The notes below the pieces were generated by a model. That model did not search any database, was not told the origin of the DNA, and worked only from the letters and a program-made list of their open reading frames with translations. Below are positions 31,802-43,559 of a DNA stretch of 64,000 bases, in pieces. Where the stretch lies: positions 23,575,070 through 23,639,069 of the forward strand of contig NC_092671.1 of the NCBI RefSeq assembly GCF_964355755.1, in the 5' to 3' direction. The DNA is from Antedon mediterranea (taxonomy: Eukaryota > Echinodermata > Crinoidea > Comatulida > Antedonidae). Numbering within the stretch: position 1 is the stretch's first letter; each line of letters begins with the position of its first letter. The position numbers and the translations under genes are program-made.

Positions 31802-33644
31802 GTCATTACTTCTGAAACGTGTTACGGATGAGTCAGATTACGTTCTACTATTTGATGAAAGTCTAAACAAAGGTACACAACTAAAGCAAATGGATATCCA
31901 TGTCCGATTTTGGGCTAACAACCACGTGGAAACTAGATTCTTTGATAGTACATTCATGGGTCATGCTACTGCTGAGAAAGTCGTCACCGATTTTAAGATA
32001 TGTGCAGACAAACTAAATCTCGCAAAATTACTTCAAATCGGTATGGATGGTCCAAACGTCAATTGGAAGTTTTATAAACTTCTCTCTGCCGATATAAAGA
32101 CGAATTACAATACATCAGTTCTCAACATTGGGTCGTGTGGCCTTCATGTAATGCACAATGGGTTTCAAAGTGGTGTGCAGTCAATTGATTGGAAGGTCTA
32201 CGACATACTGTCTAGTTTACAAATACTGTTCAAAGACACCCCTGCTCGTCGGGAAGATTTTGAGAACGCTACTGGCACACATGTGTTTGGCCTTAAGTTT
32301 TGTAAACACAGATGGGTGGAGAATGCTGCAGTTGCGAAGCGGTTTCTCAGTGTTTTTCCGCACCTTAAAACGTACATCAAGCAGGTGACCGAAAAGAAAA
32401 TAAATGACCCAAAAACAAAGTCGTATGACACTCTGAAGGCTGCTTCAGTAGACTTATTTACGGTGCCCAGAATGCACTTTTTTGTGATGGTGGCCACACA
32501 AATGGAAACGTTTCTTAAAAAATATCAAACAGATCAACCAATGATACCGTTTCTTGAGAAAGATCTAGTGGCATGTTTGAGAGGGCTATTGAGATTGGTC
32601 ATTAAACCAGACGTCCTTTCCGGGCTCGTGAATGGCCAAAGTTTCACTAACTTTAATATAGATGAAACGAAAAACCATTTACTTGCTAACAAAGTAGACT
32701 GTGGAATATTAGCTTCAGAGCATATAAAGGAGTTGATCAAGAAAAAGAAGGTGTCCGAGTTACAAGAACTCAGGTTTAAAAATGAGTGCAAGACCATGGT
32801 TCTTACAATTGTTAAGAAAGTGCTATCTAAATGCCCACTTGGTTTCAGAATCGTTCAAAAAGCGAAATTTCTCGATCCAAGAAATTTTTGTTTAAGTGGT
32901 AATGCGCGATCTCTTAATGTTGGTAGACTAAAGGCTGTATTAAAAATATTAGCAGACAACCAAAAAATCAACCATGACATGTGTGATGAAATTGTTAATC
33001 AGGCAAACGAATTCTATGATTTTGTTGTGTTAAATAATTTATCAGATTTCACTGAATACGATCCTAAATGTAGAATTGACGAATTTTACTATGACCGCCT
33101 TAGCAAAACCACTAAGTATCACGCATTCTGGGGGGTAGTAAAATTGATTCTAATGCTTTCCCATGGCCAGGCGACTGTTGAGAGAGGTTTTAGTGTAAAC
33201 AAGGAGGTAGCGGCTGTCAATATGTCAGAGAGTACATATGTTTCGAAGCGCGTTGTATGCGGTCACATAGCTTCAGTTGGTGGTGTTTTGTCTGTAAAGA
33301 TAACGCCCCAATTAATTACTTCTGTGAGTGGGGCTAGGCAATGCTATAATCTCCATCTTGATAATGAAAAACGTAAAGCGGCAGAATCTTCAAAGGCTAT
33401 TAAGGGAAAATCGACGATCGATGAGTTAGATAACTTAAAGAAAGCCAAAAAAAGATGTATTGCTGATATTATGGGTTTAGAAAAATCGTCTGCAAAGTTT
33501 TCCGATCAAGCTGAAAGTAAAGGTAGTCTTACCCTCATTGCCAAAGCTAATAGCTTGCGTAGAACCGCTTCTGAAAAAAAAGAGCAATTAGCTCAACTAG
33601 AGGAAGACATTAGACATAAATTAGAGGAAATCAAAAATAGCTAG
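31802..33644 (+). CDS. hAT-like transposase, exon 2
   Basis: After a 139-bp intron (acceptor cattttag ending 31801) the split Arg codon is completed: RSLLLKRVTDESDYVLLFDE, then SLNKGTQLKQMDIHVRFW, FFDSTFMGHATAEKV, LLQIGMDGPNVNWKF and SCGLHVMHNGFQSG. The C-terminus has LILMLSHGQATVERGFSVNK, then a lysine- and glutamate-rich coiled tail ending EEIKNS. The acidic residues in LLFDES and GMDGPN, the CGLH segment and the SHGQA..ERGFS.NK block (in place of the hAT dimerisation motif) fit a hAT-like family common in invertebrates. The exon is open for ~613 codons with no stop. With exon 1 the protein would be ~800 residues, within the hAT range. It acts, if at all, on the element's own ends. Confidence 0.85.
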
Positions 33645-34257
33645 GCTATTGTGTAGATTAAATTAGCAGAAATTGCTAAGTTGTAAAAAATAAACAATGT
33701 AAAAATCGTAAAGATCGTTTTGAATAAAGTTCAGAGTGAATTAGAATATGGTTTGATTTCTTTTATTTATACCTTCTAAAAAAAACATACGATATACAGA
33801 AACGGCATTTAAACTCCGAATTCCGAACGAATTGTAGAACGTCATCCTATAGTAGTATCAAATTACCAAATATCGTCGACAGTGCAGTGACTATGGAAAC
33901 ATCAGCCTTTGTTCAATACACGCCGTGACTACCCTCGATAGGCGCGGAAGTCTGGCGCGGTTCCACAAAGGCTTTACCAGGGAGTTGTTACAACTCTTTA
34001 CGCTTTACTACCGTTACGTGTCATTTTACTCGATTTCCCACGCCTATGTTTTCAGTACTGTATGTTTTTTTAGTGGCTACAGTTAGTACTTGAATTTCTG
34101 AAAAACATCGTAACTACGAATTCATTTTTTTTTATTAATCTGTTGAACTTAATATTTAGGTATAATAATGTCCTTGAAATTTTAAAATGTTGACATTGAA
34201 TGTCCTTGAAATGTCCTGGAATTTTACTAGCTCACAGGTGTACGAACCCTGGTCATA

Positions 34258-35475
34258 CCTAACAGTAACACACACGTCACACCCACACAGCTACTACTAG
34301 AATAGACATGGGTTTAGAGACTAATAATTAGGCCTAACAGTATTAATAGAAACTATAATTTTAACATGTAATTCTTTAGTAATACATTATATTAAAAACA
34401 CTATCATAAACTAAAGGCTGATTATTTCGACAATCCACACAAAACGCCGCTATTCTTTCATGAAATCGCACGCCGCAACCACAGCGGAGATAGGCCTAGA
34501 ATCGTATCGCAGTTGTCGTGTAATCACTTCTTGTTGCTATACGCTTGGGTGCACACGGAACAAGAAAATTTAACTGATGAATTATTCGTGTTTATTTTGT
34601 GACGTTTCATTAAGGGGTCCCCAACTTATGTACGAAAAAAAAAATCGCTTCCTGGGCACGTGTTCACAAAAACGTCATTTGATAGCTTTTGTTATAAGCT
34701 TTAAAATGGTATAAAAATCAATTATGCGCGGTACCTACTGCGCCGCTGTTATTTCTGTTGGTTACACTTCCCTGCACAGCATTGTTTGTCATTGTCAGTA
34801 TAATAATGAAATAAATAGCAATTAATAATACGTTATTTAGACGACACAGGACGAATTGGGACAGATCTATGAAATGCTGTCGTTTTTTTTTCGCAATGAA
34901 TGAAAAAAATGTACACATTGACAGCAACAAGTAGTAAAAAAAATAGGTTGGTATAATTATCGCCTTTGATACTATTTGTAGGCCTATACGATATTATTAT
35001 AGAATCATATATAATAATCATATTGCCATACTTAAACATGTATTGCTAATTAAAAAAATTAAATTACTTACTTACTTTAAATACACTATTAAAAAATGGT
35101 ACAAATATTTGTTAATAGTTTCCAGTGAAGAATGTAAGTAACATGAAACTAAGACGTGTAAAGTATCAACAACCCAAATGCAGAGTTGAAAGATATAGAA
35201 AAAGTGCAATTCCATACCTTATCTCGCTTCTAAATGAATAATCTGTATATATCACCCAGTACAGCTTTGCGATTTTTATTGATGCTTTTAGGTGTTTTTT
35301 TTTTCTATTTTAATATTTTAAGCTAAACTTTTTGAATGTTCCTGTATTGTATTGTGTAAATTTCCTCCTTTTTTATATTTTTTTATCATTGGTTTTATAC
35401 TTTTTTACAAATTTTAATATTGAACAAATGTAAATATCTTTGTAATTCAGCTAAGGCTGCGATAATGATATTGAA
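34258..35475. other. No recognisable gene
   Basis: A+T-rich ATIC intron sequence. Short frames only, none recognisable. Confidence 0.45.
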
Positions 35476-35479
35476 ATAA

Positions 35480-35508
35480 ATGAAATGAAATGAAATGAAA
35501 TGAAATAG
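35480..35508 (+). repeat. (AAATG)n microsatellite
   Basis: About five tandem copies of gaaat/aaatg, immediately upstream of a SINE. Confidence 0.9.
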
Positions 35509-35548
35509 ATGATGAAGACTTGAAAGCAATATTCTTTACCCAAGGAAG

Positions 35549-35812
35549 AGTGGAGTTGTGGCTTGGTGGTTATGTGGCTTGGTGGTTATGATGCTTGGCT
35601 ACCACTCCAAGGGTCCTGGGTTCAAGTCATGTCAGGATTTTTTCTAAGGACCAAATTAAAACTCCACTCCCAAAGACTTATAAGAAGACTTTGTTTATGT
35701 AGAGCATCTTGTGTATATGTTTGTCTTGTCAAACTCTGAGGGTTCCTAATGATCAGCATTAGCTGGATGGATCACCCTCATTAATTATGGTTTAAAAAAA
35801 ATAAAAAGAGGA
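35549..35812 (+). mobile_element. tRNA-derived SINE
   Basis: The head contains a duplicated A-box-like GTGGCTTGGTGGTTAT (35558 and 35574) and the B box GGGTTCAAGTC (near 35619). A ~170-bp body and a short A-rich tail (ggtttaaaaaaaataaaaag) follow. The tandem duplication of the A-box segment is unusual. Unlike the SINE at 4427-4737, this one ends in A-rich sequence, so it probably used a different LINE partner. Confidence 0.75.
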
Positions 35813-35945
35813 AGAAAGAAAGTTAAAAATCAGGAATTTCCAATAAAACACTAAAACAATTCGGGTATTTAAAGGTTACATCCAGTGAGCTGTAAGCTGA
35901 AGGCTAGAGGATGCACTCCAGACTCAATAGTGATTCCAACAGGAA

Positions 35946-36302
35946 GGGAACCAACAAGATGGCGGCCGTAAATGTGTTCAAAAATATTATTTAATGTAAA
36001 AAATATTAATCTAATATAATACATTAAGACCACTTAAATTACAACACATATTCTTGTCAAAGCACAGTGAAGTTTTTATAAAATTAAATATAATTATTGT
36101 TAATCGCAATAGAATGAATAATTTCTTGGTAATCTAGCATTTTTTGTATACGAGGATCATATAGAATGCGTTCGCATTTATACGCTTAATGCGCTACGTT
36201 GCGTATCGTTTTCACGCAGATAGGCTCAACACAGGCGTAGTAGTGCGTACTGCGTAGGGCATATCTGATTGGTCGATTGCAGCCGCCATCTTGTTGGTTC
36301 CC
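35946..36302. mobile_element. 357-bp MITE
   Basis: Perfect 21-bp inverted ends: GGGAACCAACAAGATGGCGG... at 35946-35966 and the complement at 36282-36302. Non-coding and A+T-rich inside. No clear target duplication. Confidence 0.8.
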
Positions 36303-36309
36303 TCTCCAC

Positions 36310-39110
36310 GGAGAATCACTTTTGAACTGCGATAACATTAAAAGATTGCCATCCAGATCACTCGTTACATCTAATCTCGACTGGGAAACAGTCGCATCAT
36401 GGCTTACAAAATTATGTGCAAACCTTACAATAGAAGAGGATTACAAGATAGAAACCGTTATAAATCCAGAAACTAACAGATATTTTTTTAGCTACTCCAA
36501 TCAACAGTGACTTAATTGGTGAGGTCCTTTGTTAAAAAGAGGAGATGTTATTTATGGAGTAGCAGGATTTGAAGAGAGAATTAAAATTAAAATAGATAAA
36601 TAACTAAACAAATGATATATGTATTGTATAATTAGTCTTAATATACATTATATTATAATATGATTATACGATTTCAATTACAGGACCATCTTGTAGTAAA
36701 CTTAGAATCACCAAGACATTTGTAGCAGATGGTAAAAAGTTAGATGATAACATGAAATGTCTGGTTACCAATCATACCATAATTGGATCAAATTTATTTA
36801 AAAGTAATGCTTAATTCCATCAATTTCTGCCCTATAATGGAACAAATGAAGTATTTGACAATTGCATAGTAAATTTTAAAAAAAGTGGATGATAATTGAG
36901 GGCATTTCTCCAACAATCATTACTTCAAAAGGACACCAGTAACACTGACACAACAGGTAATAAAATCGTACAAGAGCATGAAATCTAAATTAAATAATAC
37001 AGAAAGAATTCAAGAAAAACAACATTTACTGAATGAAAATAAAGTACTTGCCTTTAGTGAAAAAATAAAAAATTATTTCACACATATTGAGAAACTGAAT
37101 ACTAAAATAAAATCTACTCAAAGTCAATTAAGTATTTATAGAAAGCGATGTAAAGTACAGTAACAAAAAAGTGCAGGCAATGAAAGAATTGAATAGGTTA
37201 AAATGATGTGTTGAACTCTGAGGCTGATGGGGAGATACTAACAAAATGGAGCGAAACAAATGGTCAGTCTTTTACTGATGACATTGGGAAATGCATTATG
37301 GAATTGGTTGAGAATTGGATGTGCCTACAAACAAATGTTCAAAGGTCATTAAGACTGTGTCATCATGGATGTTTGATAAAAAAAAACTATTTGAAAGATC
37401 TACCATCGACATCGACAAAATATGGTTGATAGGGCCCACTACCTCAGCAAATTACAAGTGGCTGAAACAACAAAATGGTTTCAGATATGTATCCATAAAA
37501 GATAGCCAAACTCTATTGAACACTGCTAATAGCCATGATGGATGAGACATTCTTGATCCTTCAAATAAAGAAGAAGGTTATAAATCAATATTATAAAAAA
37601 TGTTTGTTTTAATGTCAGACAGAGCCAGTGTAAATAGGTCCTGTAATCAGAAACTAAGGCCCTGTTCAGACCCATGGCGTTAGACCGTTTTAGCGTGCAA
37701 CGTTACTATCAAGGTCACGTTACAAACCGCAGAGAAAAAAACGAGGTGTTCAGACCCATAGCGTACGATTATCGTTACAACGGAAGTACGTCATCCAAGT
37801 TGTTTCTAGTTGCATATTCATGTGTTCTTACCCACGTGTTTTCATCATTATTTCCACTGTATATAGGCCTAGATCTCAGCCCTACAATTATGACAAAATT
37901 TGCCGTAAATAAAACATACCTCAGCATTTATTTAAGAAAATATAGTAAAGCCAAATTTCTGTTTCTATTGTTTTTATTTTGTAGTAAAAAACATTTTCCC
38001 CAGGCTCTTGTGTTACGAAAATAAAGCAGGCCTCGTAATGATGAAGAAAAAAATGATTGTGATTAGTCTATCCAGTCCAGTCAAAGATATATATTCTTTG
38101 GTCCAGTCGGTTGAAAATAACCCTTAACTTGCTAATAAAAGGGACTTGTCCAGTCTAGTCTGCTCTGTATGAATTATACCTCCATGGAATGAGTGACTTG
38201 ATGTCCCACGCTAGTTTTTAGCTTGAATGAAATGCGTGAATGGCTCTAGGCCTAGCTAGGCCTAAAAGCGGATGGGATCGTAGTCCCTATGTTTAAATAC
38301 AAAGTGCATGTATTTATGTCATTTGTTAGAAAATATAATGGTAATCAGTTGATAATAGTTTGTAGCCTTTGTAACAGTTGTATTTGTAGTGTAGTTAGGC
38401 CTTATTTATTCTGGCCTTTTTGTTATTGAAATCCATCTCACACATTGACGATACAAGATGTCAGCCTAGGTCAAACCTTGTTTCGCGTCATAACAGGAAA
38501 CGTTCTGATTGGATACAACGTTGACTTACAGTAGCGTCGTACGCTAAAACGGTACTATCAACCGTTTTCCACTACAACGCTACAACCGTTGTACGACGCG
38601 TTGTACGCTAATCCCCAACTGTTCAGACACACATTCTTTTAGCGTCGTACGCTAAAACGGTCTAACGCCATGGGTCTGAACAGGGCCTAAATGTCAATAG
38701 AATTGATACACTTGGTAGCCCAATTGACCTCCATTTTGTATATTGCAATGCCCACTTTTTGTTAGGCCTGTCCAATAAGGCAGATGTGATTATGAAGGAT
38801 TATGTGAAAAATTTGAAAGCCGAATTAGGTTCATCTATAGGCAGATTTACATTTACAAAATTTTGTTGGTTTAAATCATCTGGTGAGTCAGGTCCCGCTC
38901 GATTTGTCAGAACAGGGGGCGATGAGAAAAATGATGTAGAGTTGATTGGGAGGGGTATTGTAGTAGAAAAGGTGAAAGATCCCATGTAACTAGTTTTCGC
39001 ATGAAGTGCTTTAAGGAGGTGCGGGGGGCATTATATTATCGAAAAAATATTGTTGAGTTTTTGGAGAATTTTAAAGAATCAAAAAACCTAAAACAAGATA
39101 GTGTCTTCAG
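36310..39110 (+). pseudogene. Decayed unnamed invertebrate gene family
   Basis: Scattered plus-strand frames read in one order: LDWETVASWLTKLCANL and ETVINPETNRYFF (36380-36510); a lysine-rich coiled segment (36978-37163); CIMELVENWMCLQTNV, KTVSSWMFDKK and PSTSTK (37280-37430); MSDRASVNRSCNQ (37612 on). After the 1-kb insertion at 37658-38687 they continue IDLHFVYCNAHFLLGL, SGESGPARFVRTGGD and MKCFKEVRGALYYRKNIVEF. The spacing SDR..., C.HFLLGL, SG..R.VRT, ...F...GALYY matches, as I remember it, an uncharacterised multi-copy protein family in cnidarians and echinoderms. Multiple frameshifts and stops. No function can be stated. Confidence 0.55.
37658..38687. mobile_element. Harbinger-type MITE, 39-bp TIRs
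   Basis: 1,030 bp with perfect 39-bp inverted ends (37658-37696; 38649-38687) starting GGCCCTGTTCAGACCCATGG. The TAA duplication (37655-37657; 38688-38690) is the 3-bp T-W-A site of PIF/Harbinger elements. The sub-terminal word GTTCAGAC recurs near 37748 and 38620. A short plus frame (37674-38024) covers the TIR and is not a gene. It splits the decayed gene at 36310-39110. Confidence 0.9.
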
Positions 39111-39231
39111 GGATGTAATTGTGCAGGGCGGAGCCAGGCTGGCCCGCTCTGCCTAAAAGGATTCCTCCGGGCTAAAGCTAGTCTCAATTATTTTGTTTTT
39201 GCCTATATTTTCAACTTAATTTAATCCACTG

Positions 39232-39350
39232 ATGAATTCTAAATATAGTATCAGAACGTTCAGTCAATCGCTCAAAAAGAATGCCTACAGAGAAGACCGT
39301 AATTAATACAGACCTAGATTTTTGGTCACATAGAATGAAACCCAATACTG
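39232..39350 (-). repeat. Dispersed block, fragment
   Basis: Reverse-complement fragment of the block at 24430-24995 (taaatatagtatcagaacgt; cagacctagatttttggtca). Confidence 0.75.
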
Positions 39351-40384
39351 TACTTTGTTGTTGACGTACACCGCAACCTCCCTACTATTGTTATACAATA
39401 TTGTGCTTTTTTAATAAAAGATGTAAAAATCAATATATTTCTTCAATTAAAAAGAGGCTATTTTTATTTGTTTACTGAATACTGCCAAGGTGACATACAA
39501 TAAACATATAGTTATTAACAAAATGTTAATGAGCATCCCACTCCTAACACCTCACCTCTAGCACAGTTGCTTTTTGGATAGGTGTGAAGGGCCGTAACCA
39601 GGTTTGATGGCAGGTTTTCTCTAGGTGGCCGTAAATCGCATTTCTGGCTATTCTCTTGTGTTTCTGGACTATATAAATTTGTTTAATTTCTTCACTATTT
39701 AAAGAGCGTCATATGACATTTTTGAAGAATGTGATACCGCCAGACATCCGGACGAAAGTATTGAAATAAAAAAAAAGTTAATTTAGGCCTACCACGACAC
39801 CACTCGCACACAATCACCAAAGTTGATACATCCACTAATGACTGAGAGGATGCATCCTTCCTGCGCGTACCATTTAGAAATTAAATAAATTTCACTTGTT
39901 ATACATACATTCATTGTGGTAAAGAAACGATATTTAAAAGTTTAAACCCAGAATTCCCTTTTAAGACTTGGAAAAAATGTTTTCTTCTAATCTGGTTTTC
40001 AGTAACTGTCTGTCTGTAGTCGGTCCGTCCATCAATTCCCTTTTTTTTTAACCGTATAACATAAATTCTTCGGTTTTTGAATGGACGTTGAAATTTAACA
40101 TTTTTTAACTTGTACCCCTTTCCCACATTCACAAATACGTCTACGAATGAACACAAATTAGAATTTTTTTTTAATCGTACTGCAAACTATATTGTAATTT
40201 TTCTGTTACGACAGTTGCTCGATGGAAATACAATATTGTTACGATAATTTTGCAACAGTATTACGAATACAGTGCTAAGGCGTATCAGGATTTGGTACGA
40301 CGAACTATTAAAATATTGAGACTGTACTACGATGTCATTAGGTCTTCAATACACTTATAAATCACTGTCTAATATATTTTATCC
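39351..40384. other. No recognisable gene
   Basis: ATIC intron sequence. Only short unsupported frames. Confidence 0.4.
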
Positions 40385-40500
40385 ACTAATCTATATATAA
40401 ATTTACGTAAGGGCAAAATTCGGTAAATCGCGCGTTATTTCTAGAATGTTTACTCGATGGTATATAAAGTTGGATCGTACTTTCGGTACTGATTTTAACC
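40385..40500 (+). repeat. Helitron-like 5' end, copy 1
   Basis: AATCTATATATAAATTTACG followed by taagggcaaaa... and a stretch resembling 44443-44560. A TC start after A and a TATATA-rich beginning recall Helitron 5' ends, but no 3' end or Rep/helicase was found. Confidence 0.35.
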
Positions 40501-40950
40501 ACCTGATTTAACCCTGTTTACTAATTAAATTGAGTTCGATAATTAGTTATTGACGATTAAAACGAATTTAGGTTCAACGATTTGCCCCAAATAGGGGTGT
40601 TTTTCGATCGTGGTATACACTGTCTAATGGATGTCCGTCTTGAAAAATACCCGCAGACAATAATACGAGGATGCTTCGCATTTTCCTATCTCCTCCTACG
40701 ATAATTGTTTTTAATGGCTGAAAACCGGTTGAACAGCTCGAGTATAGCATCATAATGTTGAAGACAGGCCGATTTTCTTTAAAAAAATACTATTTTGATA
40801 GATTTTTACGTTTATACAAATGTATTGATTTGCGATGAATGGAACATTCCAATCTCTCAGACTCATATATATGACATGACAGTGCCTCTCCCGCCTGTCT
40901 CAGATTTTTTTTTGTATCCTATTTATGTGTTCTAACTTATCACTTTACAG

Positions 40951-41017
40951 GCATTCTTGCTAGAAGACTCGACAGTGATGCAGCTGACATGAAAAGGCAA
41001 AACTATCAGTATATCAG
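40951..41017 (+). CDS. ATIC: ATIC, coding exon 3 of those visible
   Basis: A 67-bp exon between acceptor cactttacag and donor GTAAAT. It completes the Gly codon opened at 18905 and encodes GILARRLDSDAADMKRQNYQ then YIR. The sequence follows [12 protein letters not shown] in ATIC proteins exactly, so the 22-kb intron is real gene structure and not a misjoin of paralogues. It is followed by an 18.6-kb intron. Confidence 0.93.
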
Positions 41018-41483
41018 GTAAATAGTACAACTATGTAGCAGTTATAGTTCAACTATGTAGCAGTTATAGTTCGAGATATTACTTTGTTTAGAACCTTAGA
41101 TGTAAAATTAACAAATCTACAGTAAGTATAGTCAGCTTTTTTGTTTAACTGCACAATTCAAAAATAACATTTAAATTTAAAAGCTTTTTAGTCTGCGGCC
41201 TAAATTACTCAGGACCAAGCCATGGCCCGGCCAGGTGTACTAATGACCAAAATGAAGCAAATATAAGACTACTGAGTCTACCATCTGGGCCCCACCATGG
41301 GACTGAGTTAAGGAAATTGTTGGAATAAGCAGGGATGTCACCACGCTGGTCAGCGCCGGACGGGCCTGCCCAGCACTCAAAATTTCCGACCAGGATTTAC
41401 AGGCTGCTGACCACCACTATTATTTATTTATCATTACAATATTTATATAGGCCTAACTAAAATTCGTACTAAAACATTTTACC

Positions 41484-41868
41484 GGGTCCTCCTAAATACT
41501 AAGACCTACCAAGACCTACCAAGACCTGCCAATTTAAAATGTTAATTTAACGAAATATTATATTATATAGAGTTCTAATAGTATTTCCAACAATAAAACC
41601 TCAATTTTAGCACGATATAGACACCAAAAATGTTAAATAATCGACAAGTTTCGCATTCGCGACACAAAAGGCTTGGCACTTGATGCAGCTCTCCTGGTCG
41701 TAGACCACTGACTGTTCTGGTGACTACATCGCACTAAAACTGAGGTTTTATTGTTGTAAATGCTATTAGAACTCTATATATAATATTTCATTAAATTAAA
41801 ACACTTTAAATTAATATTTCATTAAATTAACACTTTAAATTGGTAGGTCTTAGTATTTAGGAGGACCC
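41484..41868. mobile_element. hAT-type MITE with 8-bp TSD
   Basis: 385 bp; ends GGGTCCTCCTAAATACTAAG (41484) and complement (to 41868). The inverted ends extend imperfectly for over 100 bp (ttattgttg/caacaataa). ATTTTACC is duplicated at 41476-41483 and 41869-41876. Non-coding. Confidence 0.9.
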
Positions 41869-42037
41869 ATTTTACCTAGTACATCATTAATAACATACAA
41901 GCTAGCCTCATAGATAAGACTAAAGCAAAATGTTTCCGTGGTTACATACGTTACTTTATTTGTAACACAATACTAGGGCTACCCTGCCCTGGTATTCATT
42001 GTTACAGCTTGTGAGTCATGGCGAACAACGTGCGACA

Positions 42038-42144
42038 CAGCACAGTCAGTGGTGGCGCCAGCGGGGGACTACGGGGGCTGTAGCCCCCTCGTCGGGGAGC
42101 CTAGCCCCCGTAGCACCCCACTGGCGCCACCACTGACTGTGCTG
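42038..42144. repeat. GC-rich 24-bp-stem hairpin
   Basis: CAGCACAGTCAGTGGTGGCG... (42038-42061) pairs perfectly with 42121-42144. The 59-bp loop is G/C-rich (gggggct...agcccccgtag) and contains further stems. A related fragment (cctccgtcggggagtttag) lies at 43440-43550. Probably the end of a dispersed element. Confidence 0.8.
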
Positions 42145-42814
42145 TCGAAAATAATATACAGTAAAAATCATTAGTGTTCACTTCGTAGCTTCAGCGCCTA
42201 GAAAACCATGACGTTCCATTTTTTTAATACGTACATTGGAGGGCTATTACACTTTATATGCCTGCATTATTGCCAGCGATCTAATAAACATTAGGTACGC
42301 ACATGTCTGGCGGTGTCCCTTTGTACGAATCGTTTAACATTGGACCCGGCCCATTGCGGTTTACGTGTGATATTGTGTTTCATCCAGGGACCAGAATGTG
42401 TACTGTAGTTTCCAGGCGAACTTTACCGAAGCATTACGTCGTGTAATGTGTATTGACGTACGCTATACAGCAAAAGGGTACGAATTATGTTATAATTATG
42501 CGATCTTTTGTTCGTATGTTAAATTTTTTTATTTACGATTAACCCTTGGTGGTTTCACGCTTTTTTTACTAAACAAAAAACATGCCATTTTCGTTTAGCC
42601 AACATCTTATTATAGCTAAGTTATTACATTTTCAATGTCCTGTATGTCATGAACTGCTCATCTTACATTGAAATTCCATATTCACATCTGGGAAATAAAC
42701 TGGTTTCCCCGACGGAAAATGTTCTACGCTTGCGGACGCATTCCCCTCCAAATAAAAGGTAAAAAGGGTCACTTTTTTAGGCCTCCAGTCCTGAAGTGTA
42801 AGTGTAGTTTTTAA

Positions 42815-43325
42815 AGATCTGCAGCTCTAGTTTTCAAAATTGTCTTAGCTCAACCGTCCCCAAGAGCTGGTCATGGATACTTATACATTTCGTTTTATAT
42901 TTCGATGTACAATATACAGTTAGTGAATTGTCTGGGATAGAGCTCTCTTTAAAAAAAAAATGTTTTATATCCATGGTAGGGCTGGTTCTAGAGACGTACC
43001 GGTATATATTTTGTTTTATGCTTCGAACTATTATAAGTTAAATTTCCGGGACCTAGCAACTCTATTTTCCAAAATGTTCTTAGCTCCACCTGTAGACCTA
43101 TAATTTCGTTTCATATTTCAATGTTTTGCAGGGACCTAGCAGCTCTATTTTTCACAATTTTCTTAGCTCCACCCAACCATCCATGGCGGGCTGGTCCTGT
43201 AGACATTATAATTTCGTTTCATTTATCAATATGGGCCTATATAAGTGCAATTTCCAGGTACCTAGCAGTTCTATTTTCACAATTTTCTTAGCAGCTCAAC
43301 CCTAATGGTAGGGCTGGTCCTGGAG
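42815..43325 (+). repeat. Degenerate tandem repeat
   Basis: Four diverged units with the order ctagcagctctatttt.cacaattttcttagctccacc, then gggctggtcctgtagac, then tttcgtttcat (unit starts near 42820, 43050, 43135, 43260). Non-coding. Confidence 0.7.
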
Positions 43326-43429
43326 ACGTACTTAATTATATATGTGCAATGTGTTTTTCACACAGTATTTTATTTATGTACCATACAAAATGGAAAAAGT
43401 TGGCTACCCTAAATCTGATTAAACGCTAT

Positions 43430-43550
43430 AACGCGTTGCTTCTTGGGGCTTCGCCCCCTGGCCCCCAGCCTAGCGATGCTCGTTTCGCTCGCATAGCCCC
43501 TCCGTCGGGGAGTTTAGCCCCCGCGTCTGAAAGATCCTGCCGCCACCGCT
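43430..43550 (+). repeat. GC-rich repeat fragment
   Basis: ggggcttcgccccctggccc and cctccgtcggggagtttag resemble the loop of the hairpin at 42038-42144. The ORFs on both strands here (43349-43552, 43426-43623) are low-complexity artefacts. Confidence 0.55.
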
Positions 43551-43559
43551 GAGCACAGT

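Larger units (their letters stand above)
30423..34251 (+). mobile_element. hAT-like DNA transposon, nearly complete
   Basis: 3,829 bp with ends CAGGGTTCGTAC (30423) and GTACGAACCCTG (to 34251). GTCATA is repeated directly outside both ends (30417-30422; 34252-34257). The sub-terminal word GTCCTTGAA is clustered at both ends (near 30485, 30513; 34171, 34203), as expected for transposase binding sites. Inside lies a two-exon gene (31104-33644) in the same orientation. A 6-bp duplication is shorter than the 8 bp of classic hAT elements. Confidence 0.88.

Noticed and set aside
32158-32797. ORFs of 76-99 codons overlapping the hAT-like transposase
   Set aside because: Shadow frames of exon 2.
35558-35640. 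tRNA gene candidate
   Set aside because: The duplicated A box and the attached SINE body show it is a SINE head.
36277-36510. The ATG at 36277 as start of a 77-codon gene
   Set aside because: The first residues are encoded by the TIR of the 35946-36302 MITE. Only the later part belongs to the decayed family.
37674-38024. 116-codon ORF
   Set aside because: Starts inside the TIR of the Harbinger-type MITE; no domain.
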